A stretch of DNA of 45,316 bases, taken from positions 1 through 45,316 of the forward strand of contig JASGCP010000005.1 in the NCBI GenBank assembly GCA_030053995.1. Direction: 5' to 3'. Source of the stretch: Phycisphaerales bacterium (GTDB lineage Bacteria > Bacteroidota > Bacteroidia > Chitinophagales > Chitinophagaceae). The notes below the pieces were generated by a model, which was given only the letters and a program-made list of their open reading frames with translations, was not told the origin of the DNA and did no database searches. A program made the position numbers and the translations under genes. Of this stretch, positions 9,605-17,135 are shown in pieces (the stretch's first letter is position 1; each line of letters starts with the position of its first letter).

Positions 9605-11758
9605 TCAAGAAATCTTACCCAGCTGAATCGTATTGTTGGGCGACAACTTAACTAAATAATTTTTCAAAGGTTGGTTTTCAGGTTGTGCAAGCACGGGGTC
9701 AGCTACCATTAAATCTGCAACCGCCTGTTGTGCAAGCTGATTAATATCTTGATCTAAAACCAAAGAAGCCACTTTAAAAGGTAAAGCACCACTTTGCTTT
9801 GTACCTTCAAACTCACCTGGCCCGCGCATGTCTAAATCTTTTTGGGCAATTTGAAAACCGTCAGTTGTAGAACGAATTACTTCTAATCGTGCTTTCGCTT
9901 CTTTAGACAGCCTAAAACTCGTTAACAAAATACAATAACTAAGTTCCGCTCCCCTACCCACTCGACCCCTTAACTGGTGCAACTGCGAAAGTCCAAATTT
10001 CTCAGCACTTTCTATAACCATTACGGTAGCATTTGGAACATTCACCCCGACTTCTATAACCGTTGTAGCAACCATTACCTGCGATGTGCCATTAATAAAC
10101 CGTTTCATATTAATGTCCTTTTCAGCATCAGACATCCGCCCGTGTAGCTTACTCAAATTATATCGATCACTAGGCAAATAACTTTGAACCTGTACAATAC
10201 CCTGCTCTAAATCTTCGTACCGTAGTTTTTCACTTTCCTCAATAAGCGGATACACAATATATGCTTGCCTTCCCAAGTCAATCTGCGACCGAACAAACCC
10301 CATTACATTACCACGATGGGTTTCATAGCGCACAACTGTTTTAATCGGCTTTCTACCGGGTGGCAATTGGTCTAAAATACTCTGGTCTAAATCACCATAT
10401 ACTGTCATAGCCAATGTTCTAGGAATAGGCGTTGCCGTCATCACTAAAACATGCGGTGCTGGCTTTGCTTTTTGCCACAATTTAGCCCGTTGTTCAACAC
10501 CAAAACGATGCTGTTCATCAATAACCACAAACCCCAATTTTTTAAAAATTACCTCATCTTCTATTAAAGCATGCGTACCAATTACAATATCAATCTCATG
10601 CTGTGATAGCTGCAATAATATTTTTTTGCGTTCTATTTTTTTTAAAGCACCAACCAAAAGTGCTATACGAATCGGTAGCCCTTGTGCATAATTAGAAATA
10701 GTTTGAAAATGTTGTCGAGCTAATATTTCAGTAGGTGCCATCAAACAAGCCTGATAGCCGTTACCTAAAGCTATAAGAATAGAAAGAAAAGCTACTATTG
10801 TTTTACCACTACCAACATCACCTTGCAATAAGCGATTCATCTGATAACCTTGCTCGGTATCCGCTTTAATTTCCTTCAAGACTCGTTTTTGAGCTTGTGT
10901 CAGCGGGAACGGTAAATGATGCTTATAAAAATCCATAAACACATCGCCGACGACTTTAAATACCGCCCCACCGGCTTTATCTTGGTGGCGTAACATTTTA
11001 ATCCTTTGTAGTTGTATATGTGCAACAAAAAACTCTTCAAATTTCACTCTTCTCAGTGCCTGGTCAAGCAGTTCTTTTGATTTCGGAAAATGAATGTTTT
11101 TTAATGATTGATCACGCGTTAAGAACTTTTGTTTTTCTAAAAGTGTATTGGGCAAAAACTCGGCAAGCTCATATCCGGACAATTGCTCAATTAATTGTGC
11201 AGTAAGTTTTCCAAGAGCACGACCTGTTAACCCAACATTCCTAAGCTTTTCAGTGGAAGGATATACCGGTTCCAATAAAATATGGGGTACTTCTTGTTGG
11301 GCTTTATCAGCAACTGCTTCAATATCAGGATGCGTAATTTGATATTGTCCCAAAAATGAGGTCAACCGACCATAAACTAAATAGGTACCCCCCAATTGAA
11401 TCGATTTTTCAACCCATGCAATCCCCTTAAACCATACCAACTCAATCGTACCAGTTGCATCTTGAGCATAAACAATTAATCTTTTTTTTCCACCATCACC
11501 CCTAATTTTTTTAGCTGTAAGCACCACCACTAATTGCACAAAGTCCCTTTCCGCATGTAGCGATACAATTTGATCAATACGCGTTCTATCTAAATAACGA
11601 AAGGGAAAATATAAAAGCAAATCATTGTAAGTAAAAATTTGCAATTCCTTTTGTAACAAAGATGCTTTAAAAGGTCCAACACCTTTCAAATAGGTAATAG
11701 GCGTCTGCAGGAGTCGTTCAGGTGGGGGAGGCAATGTTACAGAAGTTGAAAGATACAT
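9605..11758 (-). CDS. recG: ATP-dependent DNA helicase RecG
   Basis: Superfamily 2 helicase that reverses stalled forks and branch-migrates recombination intermediates. The 717 residues include the N-terminal wedge/OB domain (about 70-170), Walker A (LLQGDVGSGKTIVA), DEQH box (VIDEQHRFGVEQRA), motif III (MTATPIPRTLAMT) and motif VI region (QLRGRVGRGAE). The extreme C-terminus is shorter than that of some homologues but otherwise complete. It appears monocistronic, with a 71-base gap to RNase G. The 243-base gap downstream (9362-9604) holds no gene that I can recognise, only a weak hairpin near 9506-9539. Confidence 0.96.
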   Translation of the reverse strand: MYLSTSVTLPPPPERLLQTPITYLKGVGPFKASLLQKELQIFTYNDLLLYFPFRYLDRTRIDQIVSLHAERDFVQLVVVLTAKKIRGDGGKKRLIVYAQDATGTIELVWFKGIAWVEKSIQLGGTYLVYGRLTSFLGQYQITHPDIEAVADKAQQEVPHILLEPVYPSTEKLRNVGLTGRALGKLTAQLIEQLSGYELAEFLPNTLLEKQKFLTRDQSLKNIHFPKSKELLDQALRRVKFEEFFVAHIQLQRIKMLRHQDKAGGAVFKVVGDVFMDFYKHHLPFPLTQAQKRVLKEIKADTEQGYQMNRLLQGDVGSGKTIVAFLSILIALGNGYQACLMAPTEILARQHFQTISNYAQGLPIRIALLVGALKKIERKKILLQLSQHEIDIVIGTHALIEDEVIFKKLGFVVIDEQHRFGVEQRAKLWQKAKPAPHVLVMTATPIPRTLAMTVYGDLDQSILDQLPPGRKPIKTVVRYETHRGNVMGFVRSQIDLGRQAYIVYPLIEESEKLRYEDLEQGIVQVQSYLPSDRYNLSKLHGRMSDAEKDINMKRFINGTSQVMVATTVIEVGVNVPNATVMVIESAEKFGLSQLHQLRGRVGRGAELSYCILLTSFRLSKEAKARLEVIRSTTDGFQIAQKDLDMRGPGEFEGTKQSGALPFKVASLVLDQDINQLAQQAVADLMVADPVLAQPENQPLKNYLVKLSPNNTIQLGKIS

Positions 11759-11829
11759 AAGCAGTATATAAACAACAACGAAGATGAATCAAAGGATATA
11801 ATTATTTTTTAAAGCATCGTACCATACAA

Positions 11830-13383
11830 TTAGAATTTAATTTTCTCATCATGCTCATCTAAAAATATGTATTCAATAAGCCCCAGAGCATGATTTTCTA
11901 TAATCTTTAGTTGTAGTTTAAATTCTTTCTGCCATTTAGAGCCAATCGATTGGAACAACCATCCTTTTTTAAGATACGCATACACAATGGGATTCACTTG
12001 TAAAACAAGTTTGCGTCTTCCTTGCCCCTTTAATATTTTAATTTTATTTCTGATATCTGAATCTAAATTATAAACAGAAGAAACGCGCCCAGTACCCCCG
12101 CAAGTGATACAGGCTTCTGAAGTATTAATTTTTAGCTCAGGCTTCATACGTTGACGCGTAATTTGCATCAGTCCAAACTTAGAAAGTGGTAATATCGTAT
12201 GTCTTGCCCTATCCAATTTCATAAAATCTGACATAGCATTATAAACCTGCTTTCTACTTTGTGGTAGTTTCATGTCAACAAAATCAATCACAATAATTCC
12301 CCCAATATCACGCAAGCGCAATTGCCGAGCAATTTCTATCGCCGCTTCAATATTAGTTTTCAGTGCTGTATCTTCTTGACTATTACTAATACTTAATGGA
12401 CCACTGTTAACATCAATAACATGTAACGCCTCTGTATGTTCGATACAGAGATAAGCACCGCTAGGCAAAGATACATTCGTCCCAAAAGAGTTTTTAATCT
12501 GTCTTGTAATGCCTAATTCATCAAAGAGGGGTACTGAACCTGAATACAAAGACAAGATCGATAATTTCTCAGGGGCTATTTTTTTAATATAGTCTTTCAT
12601 ATCCCGAAACATATCCCGATCATTGACCACAATTTTGTTAAACTCATAATTCAGCAAATCTCTTAAAATCGTATTCGTTTTTGTTTGTTCCGTATGTATG
12701 CAAGCCGGCACCGATATACCCTTCAAATTCCGCTGAATATTTTTCCAAATAGCTAACAAATCAATGATATCCGTATGTATATCAGCAGTTGATTTATTAT
12801 CCGCAGCCGTCCTAATAATAACGCCAAAATTCTTAGGTTTAATAGCATTCACAATATTAAACAACCGTTGCCGCTCTTCCTGCAAAACTATTTTTTTTGA
12901 AACAGCAATCACATCATTAAAAGGTGTCAAGACAACAAACCTACCGGGCAAACTAATTTCGCAGGTAAGTCTAGGTCCTTTAGATGCTATTGGCTCTTTC
13001 AAAATTTGAACCAACACATTAGGTTTTGTTCCCAACACATTATTAATTTTACCACTTTTACTAATGTGCTCTTGCTGCTCAACATTTTCAAGTGGATAAC
13101 CATCGGGCTCTGAACTTTGTATGGCTAAATCAGTATATTTAATTAAGGAACGAATATGGGGAGATAAATCAGTATAATGCAAAAATGCCTGTCGTTCATA
13201 CCCCAATTCTACAAAGGCAGCATTGATACCTTGCATAATTTTTTTAACCTTCCCAACATAGATATCACCTACCGAAAAAGCATGATCATTCTTTTCCCTG
13301 TGTAATTCAACCAATTTCTTATCCTCCAGCAAGGCTATCTCTATTAGCCCTACGGAAGTATTTACGATTAATTCTTTATTCAC
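11830..13383 (-). CDS. rng: Ribonuclease G/E family endoribonuclease
   Basis: Endonuclease acting on 5' ends of rRNA precursors and mRNAs. The 517-residue protein has the start region LIVNTSVGLIEIALLEDKKLVELH, an S1 domain (VGDIYVGKVKKIMQGINAAFVELG), the catalytic Mg-binding aspartates in LHVIDVNSG and IIVIDFVDM, and a Zn-link-like CITCGGTGR. It lacks the long C-terminal scaffold of RNase E, so RNase G is the better name. The start codon is GTG at 13383. It follows the small COX24-like gene, the TPR protein and HU on the same strand, an order common in Bacteroidota. Confidence 0.93.
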   Translation of the reverse strand: MNKELIVNTSVGLIEIALLEDKKLVELHREKNDHAFSVGDIYVGKVKKIMQGINAAFVELGYERQAFLHYTDLSPHIRSLIKYTDLAIQSSEPDGYPLENVEQQEHISKSGKINNVLGTKPNVLVQILKEPIASKGPRLTCEISLPGRFVVLTPFNDVIAVSKKIVLQEERQRLFNIVNAIKPKNFGVIIRTAADNKSTADIHTDIIDLLAIWKNIQRNLKGISVPACIHTEQTKTNTILRDLLNYEFNKIVVNDRDMFRDMKDYIKKIAPEKLSILSLYSGSVPLFDELGITRQIKNSFGTNVSLPSGAYLCIEHTEALHVIDVNSGPLSISNSQEDTALKTNIEAAIEIARQLRLRDIGGIIVIDFVDMKLPQSRKQVYNAMSDFMKLDRARHTILPLSKFGLMQITRQRMKPELKINTSEACITCGGTGRVSSVYNLDSDIRNKIKILKGQGRRKLVLQVNPIVYAYLKKGWLFQSIGSKWQKEFKLQLKIIENHALGLIEYIFLDEHDEKIKF

Positions 13384-13538
13384 TCAATATTTTTTAATAT
13401 CCCTTGAACAATTAAGGGTATAAAATAGATTATTGAAATTATCAATCAATAACATGAATAATATAAAAACCCTTCTCATTTATGAAGCAAGAGAATAATT
13501 ATTTAATTAAATAACCGGCACACCATCAAGATAAAAAA

Positions 13539-13634
13539 CTATTTACCCTTTTTTTTGTGCCTATTTTTTCTCAATCTTTTTTTTCTTTTATGGGTTGCAA
13601 TTTTATGTCTTTTTCTTTTTTTACCACAAGGCAT
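13539..13634 (-). CDS. COX24/AURKAIP1 (mS38)-like small ribosomal protein
   Basis: A 31-residue, extremely basic protein: MPCGKKRKRHKIATHKRKKR followed by LRKNRHKKKGK. It matches my memory of the AURKAIP1/COX24 domain proteins that sit upstream of RNase G in many Bacteroidota. Relatives are mitochondrial mS38 and mycobacterial bS22, bound at the small-subunit decoding region. The sequence is far too regular in Lys/Arg codons, and its start and stop too well placed in a 300-base gap, to be chance. It lies between the TPR gene (about 50 bases upstream) and rng (about 155 bases downstream). The rest of that gap, 13384-13538, holds a small hairpin (CCCTT/AAGGG near 13400) and AT-rich palindromes but no gene. 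Confidence 0.82.
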   Translation of the reverse strand: MPCGKKRKRHKIATHKRKKRLRKNRHKKKGK

Positions 13635-13683
13635 AACAATAATTTTTTTAAGTGAATAATATTTTTCCTATTAAGATAAATTT

Positions 13684-14574
13684 TCAAGATTTACTAAGTT
13701 CTGTTATTTTATCATCAATTTGTTCAACAACGGATTGGTTGCTACGAAGCAAGGCTTTAGCCTTGGTGTACCAAAACAACGATTGGCTATTATTATGTTG
13801 CATATCATAACACTCAGCCAACAACAGTACAACTTCAACATTATGCGGTTGTCGCTGTGCAACAAATAAAAAGCGATTAATCGCTTTATCGATTTGTCCA
13901 CTTTTCTTACTTCCTAAGCCCAACATATATTGTGCGTACAAATTATTAGAATCCTTAACAACTAAATTTCGAATAGACAATATCCCAGACATCGGATTAT
14001 TAGAAACATTACCAAACATAAAACACGCACCCCGATTAACTATAGCACTATCATTATTTTGACCGGCTAAGGCTTGATAACGATCTAAAATATATAAGAC
14101 TTGTGTTGCTAACCATTGTTGCGTTACTAACTGATCAGCTACTATTAAGTTATTAACCATTGCCTGTACTACCTGATTCATCTTTTGCCCTGAATGATCT
14201 GCAAGTGCAACAAGCCCTTGATAGTACAAATAAGGTTCAATAATGCCAATACTATCTCGCCAATATTGAGATAAATCTTCCAAAATACTTATTTTAGTTG
14301 CCTCATCATAAGAAGTATCTACTTTGTTGAGTGCCTGCTCCAACTCATTTAATTTTTCTAACTGATGGGCATTACAAAGTTTTTTGGAATCCACCAAAAT
14401 AACTTTAGTATCCTCATTCATGATCTTATTAAATGCTATGCTATCCTCTTGATCTATAGACGGTGATGACGCCTGATTGTTTGCCGTATGAACCGATACC
14501 ACAGTAGGCATAAAATAAATTACAAATACTAAAATAACGCCAACTGTAAAAAAAACAACATACTTATTTTTCAT
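13684..14574 (-). CDS. Membrane-anchored TPR protein
   Basis: A 296-residue protein with one N-terminal transmembrane segment (YVVFFTVGVILVFVIYFMP), a linker, and a helical region. The C-terminal repeats (SNNLYAQYMLGLGSKKSGQIDKA and PHNVEVVLLLAECYDMQHNN) are TPR-like. Orthologues are usually found between HU and RNase G in Bacteroidota; the role is not known. It starts 4 bases after the HU-like gene's stop, so the two are co-translated from one mRNA. Confidence 0.75.
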   Translation of the reverse strand: MKNKYVVFFTVGVILVFVIYFMPTVVSVHTANNQASSPSIDQEDSIAFNKIMNEDTKVILVDSKKLCNAHQLEKLNELEQALNKVDTSYDEATKISILEDLSQYWRDSIGIIEPYLYYQGLVALADHSGQKMNQVVQAMVNNLIVADQLVTQQWLATQVLYILDRYQALAGQNNDSAIVNRGACFMFGNVSNNPMSGILSIRNLVVKDSNNLYAQYMLGLGSKKSGQIDKAINRFLFVAQRQPHNVEVVLLLAECYDMQHNNSQSLFWYTKAKALLRSNQSVVEQIDDKITELSKS

Positions 14575-14578
14575 CCAA

Positions 14579-14896
14579 TCATTTATTAGTCTTTTTTAAT
14601 TTCTTATTTATTTCTGCCGTACATTTTTTCATCTGCTTATTAAAACTTTTTGCAGGCTTCAAAAAAGGGATATAATGTTCTGCTATTTTAACGGTCGTAT
14701 TTTTAGTAATATTTCTCGCTAATTTTGCCGCTCGTTTCTTAGGAAGGAAAGTTCCAAACCCCCTTAAAAATATACTATCACCATTCAATAGGTTATTCTT
14801 AATTTCTAACAACAAAGTCTCTACCGTAACTAACACATCAGACTTAGAGATACCTGTTTTATCAACAACATTGTTTACTATATCTATTTTTCGCAT
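14579..14896 (-). CDS. HU/IHF-family DNA-binding protein
   Basis: A 105-residue histone-like protein. The family pattern is clear: dimerising helices (IDIVNNVVDKTGISKSDVLVTVETLLLEIKNNLL), the GDSIFLRGFGTFLPKKR turn, the beta-arm (ARNITKNTTVKIAEHYIPFLKPAKSF) that grips the minor groove, and a Lys-rich C-terminal tail a little longer than in E. coli HU. The arm proline usually found in the RNPxT motif is replaced (ARNITKN). It lies 38 bases after dnaN on the same strand and just before the TPR gene. Confidence 0.9.
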   Translation of the reverse strand: MRKIDIVNNVVDKTGISKSDVLVTVETLLLEIKNNLLNGDSIFLRGFGTFLPKKRAAKLARNITKNTTVKIAEHYIPFLKPAKSFNKQMKKCTAEINKKLKKTNK

Positions 14897-14934
14897 AAAC
14901 CAGCATTCTTAAAATTAATATTGTTTTATAATCT

Positions 14935-16053
14935 TTAACTCACTGCAAGTGGCATCATTAATTGAAACAAAAACTCGGTTGATTTATCTTGTCCTTTAGG
15001 TAACAAAGGTACCACATGATTTGGAGAATTGATATGAATTTCGACCTCGGTTGTTTCAATAGAAGCTAACATTTCTATAAAAAACTGCACATTAAAACTT
15101 AAACTCATACTATCCCCGTCATATTGACAAGATAGTTTTTCAGTACCAGAAATATTGAAAAGTGTATCTTGTCCAGAAATACTTAGTTGATTACCGTCTA
15201 ATCGAATGATAATGTGATTCGTACTTTTATCAGTGAAAGCATTTACGCGCTTCAAGGCCGATTCCATATCTTTTTTCAAAACCGATACACAAAAATTACT
15301 CTTCTCTGGAATTACCGGTGCATAATTAGGGTATTTCTCTTCTATTAAGCGACAACTCATTGTTACATTTTCAAATACAATAAACAAATGTTGTGCATTA
15401 TATCTAATTTTACATAAGTCGTCCTTATCCGGTAAAGAGGATTTTAAAAAAGCTAAAGGTTTACGTGGTACCAATGCTGAGCCAGGTGCTGATGCTTGAA
15501 CATTCATATAGGTATAGCGAACCAACCGATGCGAATCTGTAGCTACAAAATTAATCCGATCATCCAAAATTTCAAAAAAAACACCACTCATGGACTTCTT
15601 GATCTCGTCCTCGCCACCAATAGCTATTAGTGTTTTATTAATCGCCGTTAATAAAGTATTACAAGGCACTTCGACATTCTCAGTCCCCTCTAATAATGGG
15701 GATTTAGGATAGTCATCAGGCGACAAGCCCGCTATTTGATATTGTCCGGAAGAACTGGTTACAGAAACATGATAAAGCTCATCAACATCAAAGGTCAAAG
15801 GTTGATCGGGCAAATTTTTTAAAAGCTCAATTAACACTTTAGAAGGCAAGGCAAACTTAACATTTCCCGTTGCCGTTACAGATAAATTAACCTTTGCGAT
15901 AATTTCTAGATCTGATGCGGTAATATAAACAAGGTCGTCAACGACTTCGAATAGTAAATTCTCCAAAATAGAAATTATAGGCTTTGAAGAAATAATATGT
16001 ACAATTTTATCTAATTGCTTATATAACAAGGACGAGGAAACAATAAACTTCAT
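14935..16053 (-). CDS. dnaN: DNA polymerase III beta subunit (sliding clamp)
   Basis: Ring-shaped processivity clamp for the replicative polymerase. The 372 residues have the three-domain clamp layout, with signatures SKPIISILENLLFEV, ATGNVKFALPSKVLIELLKNLPD, INFVATDSHRLVRYTY and the C-terminal NSPNHVVPLLP...FLFQLMMPL. Length is standard. dnaA is not adjacent, which is common in Bacteroidota, so dnaN does not by itself mark the origin. It is the first gene of a minus-strand run with HU and the TPR gene. Confidence 0.96.
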   Translation of the reverse strand: MKFIVSSSLLYKQLDKIVHIISSKPIISILENLLFEVVDDLVYITASDLEIIAKVNLSVTATGNVKFALPSKVLIELLKNLPDQPLTFDVDELYHVSVTSSSGQYQIAGLSPDDYPKSPLLEGTENVEVPCNTLLTAINKTLIAIGGEDEIKKSMSGVFFEILDDRINFVATDSHRLVRYTYMNVQASAPGSALVPRKPLAFLKSSLPDKDDLCKIRYNAQHLFIVFENVTMSCRLIEEKYPNYAPVIPEKSNFCVSVLKKDMESALKRVNAFTDKSTNHIIIRLDGNQLSISGQDTLFNISGTEKLSCQYDGDSMSLSFNVQFFIEMLASIETTEVEIHINSPNHVVPLLPKGQDKSTEFLFQLMMPLAVS

Positions 16054-16266
16054 TATTCTAAGTATTTATTTTGCAAAATCTACGGTTAAAAATGATGTCG
16101 AAGGTACTCTATTTATTTTATTCAAAAAAATTATTTCATTGCTATTGAACTTTTAAAAGAGGGCGAAAAATCATTATAAACGAATATAATCGCAACAAGC
16201 ATGAGCACTTATTAACATTTATGTTGACTACTGTTAAAATTTATTCTTTGATTATTGAACTATTGC

Positions 16267-16274
16267 TAATTTTG
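16267..16274 (+). promoter_or_regulatory. Promoter of the ClpS-like gene
   Basis: TAATTTTG followed by C fits the TAnnTTTG(C) -7 element exactly. It lies 19 bases before the ATG at 16294, so the leader would be only about 12 nt. TTTG at 16247-16250 could be the upstream element. Confidence 0.6.
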
Positions 16275-16293
16275 CTAAAATACTTGCCTCAAA

Positions 16294-16587
16294 ATGAAGG
16301 AGCGAAAAAAACAGCAAAAAAAATCAGTGCGTAGCTTTATGTTTACTGATCAATCTATTTATAATTTAGTCGTTTGGCGCGATTTATCTATTAATTTAAT
16401 TGATTTCATTGAGGCACTTATGTTTTCTTGTGGTCACAGCTTTGAACAAGCCTGTCAATGTATTTTAATAACCTACACACACGGAAAATGTGCCGTTAAA
16501 ATTGGGGATTTTTTTAAACTTAGTAAAATAAGCGATCATTTTAATCAGAAAGGTATCAATTGTACTATTGAACTAAAAGAGATATAA
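16294..16587 (+). CDS. clpS: Divergent ClpS-like Clp protease adaptor
   Basis: A 97-residue protein whose layout matches ClpS, the adaptor that delivers N-degron substrates to ClpAP/ClpCP: a flexible basic N-terminus, YNLVVWRD (23-30), FIEALMFSCGHSFEQACQC (38-56) and THGKCAVKIGDF (62-73). The family normally reads LVVYNDDVNTF and HYKGKCAV. Here the substrate-binding Asn-Asp-Asp becomes Arg29-Asp30-Leu31 and the pocket His becomes Tyr61, so N-degron recognition is probably altered or lost, while the Clp-docking fold seems kept. It is divergent from dnaN with its own promoter. The family assignment rests on pattern alone. Confidence 0.72.
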   Translation: MKERKKQQKKSVRSFMFTDQSIYNLVVWRDLSINLIDFIEALMFSCGHSFEQACQCILITYTHGKCAVKIGDFFKLSKISDHFNQKGINCTIELKEI

Positions 16588-16652
16588 GACCATTACTAAT
16601 TTGTATTAAACCTTTCTCAATTATACCCCAATTATACCCCAAAGAAAAAAAG

Positions 16653-16726
16653 TAGCGAGGGCGGGAGTTGAACCCGTGACCTTCGGGTTATGAATCCGAT
16701 GCTCTAACCACCTGAGCTACCTCGCC
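16653..16726 (-). tRNA. tRNA-Met (CAT)
   Basis: 74-nt cloverleaf read on the minus strand. Acceptor strand GGCGAGG pairs with CCTCGCT (one G-T at the end), D stem GCTC/GAGC, anticodon loop TTCATAA, T stem ACGGG? with loop TTCAACT against CCCGC, discriminator A. No CCA is encoded. The GGC start and lack of the 1-72 mismatch favour elongator Met over initiator; a lysidine-modified Ile2 tRNA is less likely. The anticodon stem has an A-C pair next to the loop (GGATTCATAACCC), as I recall for other Bacteroidota. Confidence 0.9.
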
Positions 16727-16756
16727 TTACAAAATACTTCCATACAGCAAACGGTA

Positions 16757-16764
16757 CAAAAATA
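16757..16764 (-). promoter_or_regulatory. Possible promoter of tRNA-Met
   Basis: On the minus strand TATTTTTG fits TAnnTTTG and ends 30 bases before the first base of tRNA-Met. The match is in AT-rich DNA and could be chance. Confidence 0.4.
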
Positions 16765-16882
16765 TTAAAAAAATCAAAAAAAAACCAAAAGACTATTGCC
16801 AATTATAATTTTGTAAATTGTAAAAATCAAAATCGAATAAATTTTAAAAAGCCCGTTACCAATTTCGTTTAAACTATAAAAG

Positions 16883-16957
16883 GGAGATTGAGGGGATTCG
16901 AACCCCCGGCCTTCAGAGCCACAATCTGACGCTCTAACCGACTGAGCTACAACCTCC
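16883..16957 (-). tRNA. tRNA-His (GTG)
   Basis: 75-nt cloverleaf on the minus strand. Anticodon stem-loop TCAGA-TTGTGGC-TCTGA gives anticodon GTG. The acceptor has the extra 5' G (G-1) opposite C73, the identity pair for histidyl-tRNA synthetase; D stem GCTC/GAGC and T loop TTCGAAT are normal. No CCA is encoded. It lies 156 bases upstream of tRNA-Met on the same strand. Confidence 0.95.
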
Positions 16958-16975
16958 ATATTGCTAACAAAACGG

Positions 16976-16983
16976 CAAAAATA
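16976..16983 (-). promoter_or_regulatory. Promoter of tRNA-His
   Basis: On the minus strand TATTTTTG followed by CC fits the TAnnTTTG element and ends 18 bases before the 5' end of tRNA-His, a sensible distance for a short tRNA leader. Confidence 0.5.
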
Positions 16984-17135
16984 ATAAATATTTACTATTG
17001 TATGTTTAATAAAATAAAATATCTTTACCCTTTTTTCTTATGGAAAAAACTTTCACGATGAAGGGCTCATTATTTTTTCAAATATCCGCTCGTTCTTTAT
17101 TATTGTATTAAAATATTCAACCACACCTTATTTTT

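Noticed and set aside
14935-16293. Replication origin beside dnaN
   Set aside because: There is no dnaA, no cluster of DnaA boxes and no parS-like site. In Bacteroidota dnaN is often away from the origin.
16617-16640. Tandem CAATTATACCC words before tRNA-Met
   Set aside because: Only two short copies at the 3' side of the tRNA; too little to call an array, operator or terminator.
16774-16959. 61-residue minus-strand frame across tRNA-His
   Set aside because: It covers a clear tRNA cloverleaf and has no other support.
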